Positions 8,295-16,727 are shown, counted from the first letter of the stretch. The stretch: DNA of 64,000 bases from Photobacterium indicum (GCF_003026215.1 NZ_PYOC01000001.1:992001-1056000); one strand, 5' to 3'. Made by a program: numbers and translations. Notes: generated by a model not told the origin, from the letters alone.

Positions 8295-9722
8295 CTAAAC
8301 TTTACTCCACTGTTCACGTAACCTTCCATTTAGCTTTTCTGTTAGCGATTTACCACGGCGCAATATTACGTTTGAATCGCCTGCTTTAATCACCACTGGG
8401 AACGATGTTGTGAGTATACCTTGAAAAGCGAGATACTGTTGATTGTGATGAAAATCAAACACAAGCTCTTGAGTTCTATAGCTAAAAGGTAGGCTAAAAG
8501 CGCCAGTATGAGAAACAGTAAATATTAACTCAGAAGGATAACATTGAATTGTTTTTTTAGCATAAGCCCGAATAAAGGCGTTTGATAAATTAGGATCATG
8601 GAACTTTTGTGCAAACGGTTTAATTGGGTTCTTCACATTCGTTTGTAATCTTTGGAAGCTTTGAACAAAACTGCTTTGATTTATATCGATTTTTCTATCA
8701 TGTGTCAGCAATGGGTTATCAAGAATATTTTGACGCTGATTTTCTAGCAAAGAGATTTGCGTTTGATAATTCTCAACAAGCTTTGCAATATCAATATGTT
8801 GAATGTTTTGTTTATCTCGCAGATCTTTTCGTGCTGTTGAAAGCTGTTGGCGTAAACTATTTTCAAAATACTGGACGTTATTATTTGTATCAAAGAAGCC
8901 GTTTAAAGATATCAGTTGATTCCAAAGTCGAGGAGCAAAGTTATCAATATGACTTGATACCTTGATACGATCTTCTTCATTAAACCCAGAGAGTATTTGC
9001 TCTTTGTTGATATAAACACAATTTTCTAATACTTTGTTCAGTAGTTCATCCATACCTTTATAACGGCTACACAAAGTATGAGGGCCTTCTACAAAGCTGA
9101 ATCTCAAATCATATAAATCGGAAGATGATGTAATATCGTTATTAATTATCGTCGTGAGTGATTTATTGTATTTATTGCTTAATTGGCTGTATTTTTTTGT
9201 TGCCTGCTTTATATCATTAATTAAATGTTTAATGTTGTCTTGATACGTTTTTTCGGGTGTTTCAAGTAGCGTAAGCTCACGAGTCAGAACCTGGATAGCC
9301 TGGTCATAATCATTTAAAGTGTTGTCGAGATCTTGCTGCATAAAACGTGCTTGCGATCGAACGGCGACCATATTTTTCAGATAACGTTTTTGTGCTATTT
9401 CTAAAGTGGTTATATAAGTGTTTGCTTCAACGATGTTAGTTGATTTGAGAAGCATTTTTAAATCAGTTATTTGAAGAATGAAGTTAGGATTTTCTAACCA
9501 GTGCTGATTGATCAACTTAGCAGACAATGATTGGATTTTAAGAAATTTTTCTGGCACATCCAAGGGGTTGTGACTATTTGTAATAATAAAGCCGTTAATT
9601 GCGTCTGTTTTTTTTACAGGGCTGTCTATATCAAAAGATGATAAATCAAGATGACTTTCTGAGTTACAAGAAACCAGCATATAGATGGTAGATAGTAGGG
9701 CAAATTTATATGTGAATTTCAT
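8295..9722 (-). CDS. Large coiled-coil lipoprotein of unknown function
   Basis: About 475 residues. The ATG chosen opens directly on a signal peptide ending in lipobox 'LVSCNS'. An upstream in-frame start would add 22 residues ahead of the signal and is unlikely. The mature region is rich in long helices with heptad-like spacing (roughly residues 70-200 and 290-370). It ends in a more beta-like segment with 'ELIFTVSHTGAFSLPFSY'. No known domain was recognised. It is probably anchored to the outer membrane. Confidence 0.6.
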   Translation of the reverse strand: MKFTYKFALLSTIYMLVSCNSESHLDLSSFDIDSPVKKTDAINGFIITNSHNPLDVPEKFLKIQSLSAKLINQHWLENPNFILQITDLKMLLKSTNIVEANTYITTLEIAQKRYLKNMVAVRSQARFMQQDLDNTLNDYDQAIQVLTRELTLLETPEKTYQDNIKHLINDIKQATKKYSQLSNKYNKSLTTIINNDITSSSDLYDLRFSFVEGPHTLCSRYKGMDELLNKVLENCVYINKEQILSGFNEEDRIKVSSHIDNFAPRLWNQLISLNGFFDTNNNVQYFENSLRQQLSTARKDLRDKQNIQHIDIAKLVENYQTQISLLENQRQNILDNPLLTHDRKIDINQSSFVQSFQRLQTNVKNPIKPFAQKFHDPNLSNAFIRAYAKKTIQCYPSELIFTVSHTGAFSLPFSYRTQELVFDFHHNQQYLAFQGILTTSFPVVIKAGDSNVILRRGKSLTEKLNGRLREQWSKV

Positions 9723-9953
9723 GACTATTTCTTTTGTTTCAACTTTAAAACTTACCGATGAGTGTACTAACAATCGACCTCTATGCAACTGGTTTCTCTG
9801 CTTGTGTGGCGCTATATAGCAAAATTGGTGTCTATTTATATAAAATTTGAACGATTACGCTAAATTTCACACTATACAAAAACAACTCTGTAAGTGTTTT
9901 TGTAGAAAAATACTTATCAAATTGAGCTGTTTTGTTGAATCTGTGTTAAGTTT

Positions 9954-9970
9954 TACTGGACTGACCAGAT
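9954..9970 (+). promoter_or_regulatory. FadR-like operator upstream of crotonase
   Basis: TACTGGACTGACCAGAT matches the E. coli fadB FadR operator (ATCTGGTACGACCAGAT) at 12 of 17 positions, including the full GACCAGAT half. It ends 13 bases before the start codon, where a bound repressor would block transcription or its start. This fits control by fatty acids. Confidence 0.55.
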
Positions 9971-9983
9971 AAGGATTACCGTC

Positions 9984-10790
9984 ATGACGTGGAATAAGTT
10001 GGACGTAACAGAGCACAAAGGAGTTGTTACTGTCGCTTTAAATCGACCTGAAAAGTTGAATGCGATCGATAAAGAAATGTTCGATGAATTAGATACGATA
10101 AGTAAACAGCTGCGTAAACGAAAAGATATTCGAGCCGTTATTTTGACTGGAAATGGCGGAACATTTAGCAGTGGAATTGATATCAAGAGTATTGTTTCTG
10201 ATAAATCGAAGGTATTGAACTTATTAGCTAAGCTTTTACCCGGCAATGCGAATTTAGCACAACGCGTATCTCGCAACTGGCGGATGATCCCCGTACCTGT
10301 AATTGCCGTTATTGAAGGCCGTTGCTACGGTGGTGGGCTTCAAATTGTTATGGGGGCAGATATTCGCATAGTCGCCCCTAGTACTGAATTGTCGATAATG
10401 GAGGTACGATGGGGATTAGTACCTGATATGGGCGGCTTATTGGCGCTACGCGAGGTGGTGTCGAAAGATGTTGCATTAAAGCTAACCTTAACCGGTGATA
10501 TTATCACTGCAGAAAAAGCACTAGAATTTGGTGTAGTCACAGAGGTTAGTGAACAACCGATGCAAGCAGCGCAAGCTTTATGCGATAAAATTACGAAAGC
10601 TTCCCCCGATGCGATTGCCGCCATTAAGCACACTACAAACCGGTGCTGGGTAAGCAGCGAGCGTAGCTTATTAGCAAAAGAAACGTTTAGCCAAATCCGT
10701 TTATTGCTAGGTAAGAACTTTTCTATTGCTGTAAAGCGTCAGCGTACTTCAACTGACATTGAATATAAAGACCGCCAATCTTTTTGGTAA
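9984..10790 (+). CDS. Enoyl-CoA hydratase/isomerase (crotonase) family, dienoyl-CoA isomerase-like
   Basis: Crotonase-fold acyl-CoA enzyme of fatty acid oxidation, 268 residues. Oxyanion-hole segments are 'GTFSSGIDIKS' (residues about 54-64) and 'GRCYGGGLQIVMGADIRI'. In 'MEVRWGLVPDMGG' a Glu and an Asp are eight residues apart. This spacing matches the two catalytic acids (E196 and D204) of delta3,5-delta2,4-dienoyl-CoA isomerase. Plain enoyl-CoA hydratases have a Gly-rich run at the second site. It may therefore help break down polyunsaturated acyl chains. It is a single gene with a FadR-like operator overlapping its start region. Substrate is inferred. Confidence 0.8.
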   Translation: MTWNKLDVTEHKGVVTVALNRPEKLNAIDKEMFDELDTISKQLRKRKDIRAVILTGNGGTFSSGIDIKSIVSDKSKVLNLLAKLLPGNANLAQRVSRNWRMIPVPVIAVIEGRCYGGGLQIVMGADIRIVAPSTELSIMEVRWGLVPDMGGLLALREVVSKDVALKLTLTGDIITAEKALEFGVVTEVSEQPMQAAQALCDKITKASPDAIAAIKHTTNRCWVSSERSLLAKETFSQIRLLLGKNFSIAVKRQRTSTDIEYKDRQSFW

Positions 10791-11201
10791 TGAGTCTCTT
10801 ATTTTTGTTCGATGTAGTCTGAATTAAATAAAAAGGTGTTAAAGGCGCCTTACCCGATAACTTGTCGGGTATTCAGGCTGCTTTGTTTGAGAATGTACAC
10901 AGGCAGAGGGGGGCGGAATAAGCGAAAGTTGGGTGGGGTGGAGAATTGCCAAGGAAAACTTAATTTCACCTAATGGATTAAGTATATCTTCGAACAAAGT
11001 ATTAACTGGTACAGCCATTTTAGAGATAGGTGCGGTGCAGGATAGCCAGAATCTATCTCTAATCATTAAAACAGCAAGGTCGCTTAGAAAAACATTAAAG
11101 AGCTAATAATTAATACTGAGTACGCTAACAGCCCTTAAAGTGAAGTCTGTTAGTGAACCTCATACCAAAACTGCCGAATGTAACGCATCACCTTGATTGT
11201 T
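10791..11201. other. Intergenic region with gene-remnant-like sequence
   Basis: About 410 bp. It holds a short hairpin (ACCCGA/TCGGGT at 10852-10870) and the 16-bp sequence GATAACTTGTCGGGTA, which recurs with one change at 13052. It also has an inverted repeat CTAACAG/CTGTTAG at 11125-11153. A minus-strand open frame at 10839-11066 has a biased composition and is not supported as a gene. Confidence 0.4.
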
Positions 11202-11621
11202 TTATAACACGCCACCTAGCGCTGAAATTATTATCGCCAAGACAGCTAACGTTGTGGTTAAACGAAAATTTAGAGTGCTTTCTACTTCCGTGATATCTTT
11301 CTCAAAAGATGAGAGACTTTGAATGAACATTTCCCTCGCCTTTGATACAACAGTGATTTCAGCTGCTTGTCTTTCCATTTCTGTAGGCCCAGCGGCAGGA
11401 GAATAGGTTACTCGTTTAATAACTAAATGTTTTAAATATTTATCATCAGCTTCATTCAACCACTTGTAATAGGTAGTTATCTTTTCTTGAGTTTGTTTAA
11501 CTTGTTGTTTAGTAAAAATATCTTTAAATGTTCGCTCAGTTGAAGTTAACCTCTCAGTGGCAGATTTAATTTCTCTAGCTTTATCAAAATAAAAAGATAC
11601 AAGTTCATTTAACTCATTCAT
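11202..11621 (-). CDS. Tail-anchored coiled-coil protein of unknown function
   Basis: 139 residues. A soluble helical region (about 1-118, many K and E) is followed by one hydrophobic helix at the very C terminus (TTLAVLAIIISALGGVL), as in tail-anchored or C-terminally membrane-anchored proteins. The start has AAAGG seven bases upstream. It is the last gene of a three-gene minus-strand block (12755 to 11202) with no recognisable housekeeping role. A similar architecture, helix plus terminal span, occurs at 44433-44762. Confidence 0.55.
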   Translation of the reverse strand: MNELNELVSFYFDKAREIKSATERLTSTERTFKDIFTKQQVKQTQEKITTYYKWLNEADDKYLKHLVIKRVTYSPAAGPTEMERQAAEITVVSKAREMFIQSLSSFEKDITEVESTLNFRLTTTLAVLAIIISALGGVL

Positions 11622-11765
11622 ATGAGACCTTTTAGTGTTATAACATTATACTCAACGAACATAGCTCGCATATCTCACCGTAATAGCGTAATCACTTAAC
11701 TCTAAGTAGTAGGGTACATACCAAACCTTTCCCCTTATTACTAGACGGGGGTGTATCTACGGCAT

Positions 11766-12296
11766 CTAATTTTCAATGCTGACACCTTGTTGCTTAAGCA
11801 TTGAAATAAATGGAGGGAACTTTGTATTTACAACTGCACCATCGTTGGCTGGGCCAAATGAAGATACTGTATATGTGTCAATTTGATAAACTTTCATTTT
11901 TACATCTTTCCCTTCAGCTACTTTAATAAAGTCACTTATAGGCATAATTAAACGTCTTGTTGACCAATCGCCATACTTTGTTAATGTGCTTGCAGCCTTT
12001 ATGTTTTCTATGACTTCACCATCCACATTAAAAGCAACACCCATTACATTAGTGATGCCGTTAACACCGACCTCTAAGAATACGACGTCTGGATATTTTT
12101 CATTCCAATCAAAACCTAAAGTATTCCAACCTTCAGAAAGACTTGAAGCTGCACTCACCGGTGATTGAGTCAGTAAAGTTGAACCATCAAATGAGTCCTT
12201 GGTCACGGATAAAGATGGTGTTAATGAATCGTTTATGCCTGCACAGCCAGCTAGTAGCATTACAGTAAATAAGCTAGAAATTAGTTTTTTCTTCAT
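11766..12296 (-). CDS. Putative lipoprotein of unknown function
   Basis: About 176 residues. The chosen ATG opens on a signal peptide with lipobox 'LLAGC'; an upstream frame extension is not needed. The mature protein is beta-rich ('WNTLGFDWNEKYPDVVFLEVGVNGITNVMGVAF' region, around residues 55-85). No known family was recognised. It follows the DUF2513-like gene by about 60 bases and probably shares its transcript. Confidence 0.6.
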   Translation of the reverse strand: MKKKLISSLFTVMLLAGCAGINDSLTPSLSVTKDSFDGSTLLTQSPVSAASSLSEGWNTLGFDWNEKYPDVVFLEVGVNGITNVMGVAFNVDGEVIENIKAASTLTKYGDWSTRRLIMPISDFIKVAEGKDVKMKVYQIDTYTVSSFGPANDGAVVNTKFPPFISMLKQQGVSIEN

Positions 12297-12359
12297 TGTT
12301 TTCTCTACTTCTTTATAAACAACGCCAATGATATTTAAAGCATTCACTTGTTAATCTTG

Positions 12360-12755
12360 TTATAGGTCTATTTCGTCAAAAATCTTTTCAGCACGCTTCG
12401 TCAGTACTTTTTTCGATATATCAATAACAGCAGAAATACCTTCTTTCTTAATGCGATTATTTATCTTTAATATAAGCCCTGGGTCATTTAAAGCGCATGA
12501 AAAGTCATGTCCATCACTAGTAAGGCGCCAAGGCTTTAAATCAACCAAATAATTATCTGATAACCCACGAACACCATAACTGTGGTTTGATAGTGATGTT
12601 GCTATAAACTGCTTATCTATTAAAATTTCAAAGTGGAAGATAAAGTTTTCCTCATTTTCACGAAGATGTTTAAAATCATTCCATGTTACAGTTGCTTTCT
12701 CACTGTCTAAGAAAACGTCTAAAAATTCTTTTAAGTAGCCATAATCAATACGCAT
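12360..12755 (-). CDS. DUF2513-like protein
   Basis: 131 residues from the ATG that has AGAGG six bases upstream; an upstream in-frame start lacks a ribosome site. It opens 'MRIDYGYLKEFLDVFLDSE'. It then has 'YLVDLKPWRLTSDGHDFSCALNDPGLILKINN' in the middle and a basic helical C terminus. This follows the DUF2513 layout ('..LTWAGHEFLD..' core). DUF2513 proteins are frequent in prophages and mobile islands; no function is known. It is the first gene of the three-gene minus-strand block. Confidence 0.6.
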   Translation of the reverse strand: MRIDYGYLKEFLDVFLDSEKATVTWNDFKHLRENEENFIFHFEILIDKQFIATSLSNHSYGVRGLSDNYLVDLKPWRLTSDGHDFSCALNDPGLILKINNRIKKEGISAVIDISKKVLTKRAEKIFDEIDL

Positions 12756-12792
12756 TAATACCTCTAACACAAACATCATAAATATAAGTACG

Positions 12793-12860
12793 TAAAATAG
12801 CCGACTAAGCAGGGTAAAACACCACGCTAAGCCCCTTAACGCTTACTGCCTGCTATTTTA
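12793..12860. repeat. Nested inverted repeat upstream of the DUF2513-like gene
   Basis: TAAAATAGC (12793-12801) pairs with GCTATTTTA (12852-12860). AGG/CCT extend the stem across a 9-base bulge, and TAAGC/GCTTA (12828-12845) form an inner stem. The bulged, cruciform-like form recalls attC sites, but no proper core GTTRRRY/RYYYAAC pair is visible, so I leave it as a structured repeat. Confidence 0.45.
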
Positions 12861-12964
12861 GCTTGTTATGTATGGTAAATAATACAAAATGTGTCTGAAA
12901 GTTTGTGACAGCTTTAGCATATATTGTTGATGTAAATTTCTAGGGTCTAGCTTGAGGGAGAAAA

Positions 12965-13093
12965 GTGAATGAAAGTGAGATTAGTGATACTTTTTATTTA
13001 GCATATTCAATGCATTATTATTCTTTTGAAGGCGCTAAAAACGACTTGCTCGATTACTTGTCGGGTAAGCCAGCTTTGCATAGTCCAGTTTAA
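12965..13093 (+). CDS. Small hypothetical protein, 42 residues
   Basis: A GTG start with GGGAG four bases upstream opens a 42-codon frame ending '...LLDYLSGKPALHSPV'. The good ribosome site and balanced composition support it. Part of its 3' half (GATTACTTGTCGGGTA) recurs at 10856 in a non-coding context, so one of the two may be a remnant copy. No family was recognised. Confidence 0.4.
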   Translation: MNESEISDTFYLAYSMHYYSFEGAKNDLLDYLSGKPALHSPV

Positions 13094-13192
13094 CGGCGCT
13101 TCATGCCTATACATTTGCATGTGTGCAATGTATTAGTCATAGTATTTCCTAATCTGAAATTGCCAACAAAAATGTTTGAAGAGGTTGATAAA

Positions 13193-13669
13193 ATGGAAGA
13201 GTTGTATTTTGCGGGGGGGTGTCTTTGGGGCGTTCAGGAATTTATGAAGACGCTGCCAGGTGTTGTTTCGACAGAGGCTGGACGCGCGAATGGTTCTACC
13301 TACAATACCTCTGGTGAGTATGATGGCTATGCCGAGTGCGTTTGTACTCAATTTGATCCAACTGCCGTTTCTGTTGAGCAGCTAATGGATTATTTCTTTG
13401 AGATTATTGATCCTTATAGCGTTAATAAGCAAGGGGAAGATGTAGGAGAAAAGTATCGAACCGGTATTTACAGCAAGAACCCAAAACATCTGGTTCTAGT
13501 GACTTGCTATCTTCAAGCGAGAGAAGATGCTGACAAGGTTGCTATTGAGGTTCTGCCGTTATCTAACTATGTAAAAAGTGATGATGAGCATCAAGATAGG
13601 CTAACTTTGCATCCTAATGATTACTGTCATATTCCGAAAAATATCTTGTACAAATACAAAGATGAGTAA
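13193..13669 (+). CDS. msrA: Peptide methionine sulfoxide reductase A (MsrA family)
   Basis: Reduces Met-S-sulfoxide in proteins or free Met; 158 residues. The catalytic Cys is in 'AGGCLWGVQEF' near residue 10, where classic MsrA has GCFWG. Other family segments are 'DPYSVNKQGEDVGEKYRTGIY' and 'DEHQDRLTLHPNDYC'. The usual GYAGG is replaced by 'GRANG', so it is a divergent form. It lacks the N-terminal extension of E. coli MsrA. The start chosen has GAAGAGG eight bases upstream; earlier in-frame codons lack a ribosome site. It stands alone, with no msrB beside it. Confidence 0.78.
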   Translation: MEELYFAGGCLWGVQEFMKTLPGVVSTEAGRANGSTYNTSGEYDGYAECVCTQFDPTAVSVEQLMDYFFEIIDPYSVNKQGEDVGEKYRTGIYSKNPKHLVLVTCYLQAREDADKVAIEVLPLSNYVKSDDEHQDRLTLHPNDYCHIPKNILYKYKDE

Positions 13670-13681
13670 ATGCATTAGGTA

Positions 13682-13711
13682 TAAAAAAACCGACATACAA
13701 GGCGTCGGTTT
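13682..13711 (-). terminator. Intrinsic terminator for the Bcr/CflA gene
   Basis: Stem AACCGAC/GTCGGTT with a 9-base loop. Read on the minus strand, it is followed by seven T. On the plus strand the tail is weaker, so it may also stop msrA transcripts. Confidence 0.75.
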
Positions 13712-13718
13712 AATATTA

Positions 13719-13758
13719 TTTCAAGGTTTCAAGGTTTCAAGGTTTCAAGGTTTCAAGG
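13719..13758. repeat. Tandem octamer repeat, five copies of TTTCAAGG
   Basis: Five perfect head-to-tail copies of TTTCAAGG lie between the terminator and the stop codon of the minus-strand transporter gene, so within its 3' untranslated region. Such simple repeats can change copy number by slippage. Confidence 0.95.
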
Positions 13759-13768
13759 TTTCGTGCGA

Positions 13769-14968
13769 TTAGTTAACCAATTTTTCGGTGACAAACGAGC
13801 GATTTTTTGCCAGTAACCATAAGAACCCACCAGTGATACCAACAAAAAGTTGAATTGCACCGAGATTTTCGATCAAAGATTCGGGGCGAACGGACACCAA
13901 TACCATCCCTAACGAACCACAGATCATACTGCAAAATTGAATCAATGCCACGGCAGAACCCGTGTCATTATCTTGTTGGTCAAGCATTAAGTTAGTACCC
14001 GGTACACGCATCGTGATAACCATTAAGGTCGCGGGTGCTGCAATGCACGCAAAAACCCAAGGCGACATGTGGCCAATTGTAATGGTCAACATACCTGCTA
14101 TGGCGAGTAGCAAGAAACAAAGCGTTATGATTTTTTGAACCGGAATGTAGCGAGATAGCTTCATGTAAATCGTTGGGCCAAATGAGGCACACAACGCATT
14201 AAAAGCAAAGGCATAGCTAAACTGCTGTTCGGTGAGCCCAAACCCATTAATATAGATGTATGAACCTGCTGCAAGAAATGCCATCAACGCCATTGGTGTA
14301 ATGGAAAAAATCATCAGTAATGCGACAAATCTTGGATTTTTTAAAACTACCCCGAGTCTTCCCCAAGAATGCAGTATTGAGCCGTCGTATTTTGTTTCGA
14401 GCGTTTCTTCATAGCAGAATGCCAATACTGAGGCGAAGGCACCAAAAATTGCAAGCGTTACGAACATCATTCTCCATGACGCGATCTGAAGCAAAAATGC
14501 GCCAAGAACAGGGGCGACCATAGGGGCAATGATGACCAATGACATAATTGTTGCCATGATTTTTTGGCGCTCTCGACCATCATAGAGATCTTTGACAATA
14601 GCGGTTGCGACTACCGTGATGGCACTTCCAGCAAATGCTTGAAGTATTCGGGCGCCAATGAGTTGTTCGATATTTCCTGCTAATGCGCAAAAGATACTGG
14701 CTAGCATATAGCCGCCAATGCCAGCTAATAAGATAGGTTTTCTACCAAACTTTTCACTTAATGGTCCCCAAAATAGGAGGCCTACGGCGTAAGTGACGAA
14801 ATAGCTGCTGAGCGTTAAGTTCACCATTGCCTGATCGGTGTTGAATACGTTGACCATTTGTGGAAGTGCAGGCAAATACAGATCTATAGTAAGCGGTGGA
14901 AAGGCACTGATGATGACTAAGAAAAATAACATACCGGTTTTACCCAATACTGATTGTGGTTTTTTCAA
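13769..14968 (-). CDS. Bcr/CflA-family MFS drug exporter
   Basis: Proton-driven multidrug efflux protein of the inner membrane, 399 residues with about 12 hydrophobic helices. The first helix carries 'PPLTIDLYLPALPQM', a Bcr/CflA hallmark. The loop 2-3 motif is 'GPLSEKFGRKPILLAG', and motif C-like 'MVAPVLGAFLL' follows 'VATAIVKDLYDGRERQ'. Its 5' end is about 110 bases from the start of the DUF3861 gene on the same strand. Substrates cannot be predicted. Confidence 0.88.
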   Translation of the reverse strand: MKKPQSVLGKTGMLFFLVIISAFPPLTIDLYLPALPQMVNVFNTDQAMVNLTLSSYFVTYAVGLLFWGPLSEKFGRKPILLAGIGGYMLASIFCALAGNIEQLIGARILQAFAGSAITVVATAIVKDLYDGRERQKIMATIMSLVIIAPMVAPVLGAFLLQIASWRMMFVTLAIFGAFASVLAFCYEETLETKYDGSILHSWGRLGVVLKNPRFVALLMIFSITPMALMAFLAAGSYIYINGFGLTEQQFSYAFAFNALCASFGPTIYMKLSRYIPVQKIITLCFLLLAIAGMLTITIGHMSPWVFACIAAPATLMVITMRVPGTNLMLDQQDNDTGSAVALIQFCSMICGSLGMVLVSVRPESLIENLGAIQLFVGITGGFLWLLAKNRSFVTEKLVN

Positions 14969-15077
14969 ATGGATACTCTCAATGGTTTGCTGATGATGGT
15001 TCGAGTCAGGGGCGTGTATTTAACAGGCTAACTACTTTTTTAACCTCACAATATGAATGTATATTAGCGACATGAAA

Positions 15078-15392
15078 CTATTTATCTTTTACTGCATTTT
15101 TCACTGTGCTTTTTAAATTATGCATAAATGCCTTAAAATGAGGCATAAAATCGACAAACAGTGCATGTTTGCGATTTGCCATCATTACAGGACCCAACAG
15201 ACGCAATGCAACACCTACTTTGGTTGCGAGAGACTCTTCTAAGCCACTGCCTTGCTTTAAATTTTCTACAATCTTGAACAAATCTTCTCTGTCTTGAAAT
15301 TCAAACTGTAGTGTTTTTCCAGTATCTTGTTCCGAGTTAACGTCTTCAATGGTGATACGATAACAATTTTCTTTTCTAGTTTTAGGGGGCAT
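15078..15392 (-). CDS. DUF3861 family protein
   Basis: 104 residues, one compact domain. The pattern 'CYRITIEDV...TLQFEFQDREDLFKIVENL', then 'LATKVGVALRLLGPVMMANRKHALFVDFMPHFKAFMHNLK', matches DUF3861, whose role is unknown. The gene is divergent from the MarR regulator, and two identical-type palindromes fill the space between. It is probably repressed by that MarR protein. The exporter downstream on the same strand may be in the same regulon. Confidence 0.75.
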   Translation of the reverse strand: MPPKTRKENCYRITIEDVNSEQDTGKTLQFEFQDREDLFKIVENLKQGSGLEESLATKVGVALRLLGPVMMANRKHALFVDFMPHFKAFMHNLKSTVKNAVKDK

Positions 15393-15427
15393 TGTTGCTC
15401 TCCTGACTTGAAATATCGTTGAATTAA

Positions 15428-15442
15428 GTTGATAATGTCAAC
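15428..15442. promoter_or_regulatory. MarR-type operator palindrome 1
   Basis: GTTGATAATGTCAAC, a perfect 5-5-5 inverted repeat in the divergent promoter region. Its 13-bp core differs from the second site by a single central base. Confidence 0.65.
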
Positions 15443-15457
15443 TATAAATTATAATGG

Positions 15458-15470
15458 TTGATATTGTCAA
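15458..15470. promoter_or_regulatory. MarR-type operator palindrome 2
   Basis: TTGATATTGTCAA, near-identical to the site at 15429-15441. Centre-to-centre spacing is 29 bp, about three helical turns, so two dimers would bind on the same face of the DNA. It lies 26 bp before the MarR start codon. Confidence 0.65.
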
Positions 15471-15495
15471 TCACTTTCGCATAAAGAGAATATCA

Positions 15496-15930
15496 ATGTC
15501 TGACTACAAATCATTAGAAAGCTTGTTTAACTTAGTCCATGTACTAAAGCGTCAGCTGCATGATCAAATAGAACAACTCGATTTGGGTATGGCCCCAATG
15601 CATGTTCGAGTGATGAAGATAATTGATAAGAAAAAGCCTTGTACTGCAATTGATATCGCAAGCTTTTTAGATCGGGATAAGGCTCAGGTAACACGTTTAG
15701 TGAGTACGTTGATTGAGAACGGCTTGATTACTAAAACGCCAAATCCAAACGACAAACGCAGTCATTACTTGTCTATCACAGATACAGGCATGGATATTAT
15801 CAAGACAATTTCAAAGGTTGATACCGAAACACGTCAAATAATGATGGAAGATCTCAGTCCTGAAGAAATTACTGAATTTCAACGAATTGCAGATATAATG
15901 GCTAAAAACCTTCGCTCGCGCCGAACTTGA
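15496..15930 (+). CDS. MarR-family transcriptional regulator
   Basis: Winged-helix dimeric repressor, 144 residues. It shows the MarR core 'TAIDIASFLDRDKAQVTRLVSTLIENGLITKTPNPNDKRSHYLSITDTG'; the DxRs wing is 'NDKRSH'. The ATG chosen has an AAAGAGAA ribosome site; an in-frame start 42 bases upstream would run through the operator. Two matching palindromes just upstream suggest it represses itself and the divergent DUF3861 gene. The ligand is unknown. Confidence 0.88.
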   Translation: MSDYKSLESLFNLVHVLKRQLHDQIEQLDLGMAPMHVRVMKIIDKKKPCTAIDIASFLDRDKAQVTRLVSTLIENGLITKTPNPNDKRSHYLSITDTGMDIIKTISKVDTETRQIMMEDLSPEEITEFQRIADIMAKNLRSRRT

Positions 15931-15991
15931 TAAAATATGTGGCTAAGTGTAGCGCTGGCATAACAAGTGGTACTGTTAATATGAATTAAAA

Positions 15992-16015
15992 GAGACCACA
16001 ACAGTGGCCTTTTTT
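15992..16015 (+). terminator. Intrinsic terminator after the MarR gene
   Basis: Stem GACCAC/GTGGCC with one G-U pair, 3-base loop and a T-run. It lies between the convergent MarR and DoxX genes. Confidence 0.7.
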
Positions 16016-16048
16016 ATTCTTACTGAAAGCGTGAATGCATGTTATCTA

Positions 16049-16453
16049 TTACCAGTGCTTATTCAACTTAGCATCGATGCTGAGTTTTCCAGGGCCAATA
16101 GCAACAAGTGCTAAGAAGCCACCTGCGATTGAAATGTTCTTCATAAAGTTAATCATTTGACCGCTGTTTGATGGGTCGTAATGAAAAAGAAAGGCTGAAA
16201 TAACAGAAAATACTGCAATTGATAGGGCACTAAAGCGTGTTAATAAGCCAAATAAGATTGCTAAGCCCCCGCCTAATTCAAGTAAGATCACCAGTGGCAA
16301 CATTGCGCCCGGTACACCCATTGAGTCCATATATGCTTGGGTGCCTGCATACCCACCAATTTTGCCCCAACCAGCATTGATAAAAATGGCAGCAAGCAGA
16401 AAACGAGAAATAAGTAATATGTACGGCTGTAAGGTATTAATCATCTTTTCCAT
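16049..16453 (-). CDS. DoxX family membrane protein
   Basis: About 134 residues with four hydrophobic helices, the usual DoxX size. It shows 'LLISRFLLAAIFINAGWGKIGGYAGTQAYMDSMGVP' and 'VILLELGGGLAILFGLLTR', the conserved core of the family. DoxX-like proteins are linked to redox and stress roles, but the activity here is unknown. The start is uncertain: three closely spaced codons (a TTG and two ATG) are possible, and the second has a weak GGA site. Confidence 0.82.
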   Translation of the reverse strand: MEKMINTLQPYILLISRFLLAAIFINAGWGKIGGYAGTQAYMDSMGVPGAMLPLVILLELGGGLAILFGLLTRFSALSIAVFSVISAFLFHYDPSNSGQMINFMKNISIAGGFLALVAIGPGKLSIDAKLNKHW

Positions 16454-16727
16454 TAGGGAGTCCAAACTGTTTATCGAGAGTGAGTGAATGATAAAGAAGA
16501 GCTCGGATCTTGAACACGTTAAAGATTAGGACAAGTTGTTCAAGAAATTAGATGAAACTAATATTTTGTTACTTAGAGTGGGTTAACATTTAGTATAAGT
16601 ATTTATAATAATTGAACTTACCTATTAATCGTTTGTTCAGGTACAGTAGCGAGTAATGAGCGTAAGCTAGCTATACTTAGCAATGCCGTTTGGGTATGTT
16701 GTTGTTTTTTAAATGGGGAGAATTCTA

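Noticed and set aside
10839-11066. Minus-strand 75-codon frame
   Set aside because: Pro/Ser/Arg-biased composition, poor start, and it covers the repeat-like sequence; probably not a gene.
12793-12860. attC-type integron recombination site
   Set aside because: The fold is suggestive, but neither end has a proper GTTRRRY/RYYYAAC pair, and the site is 50 kb from the integrase.
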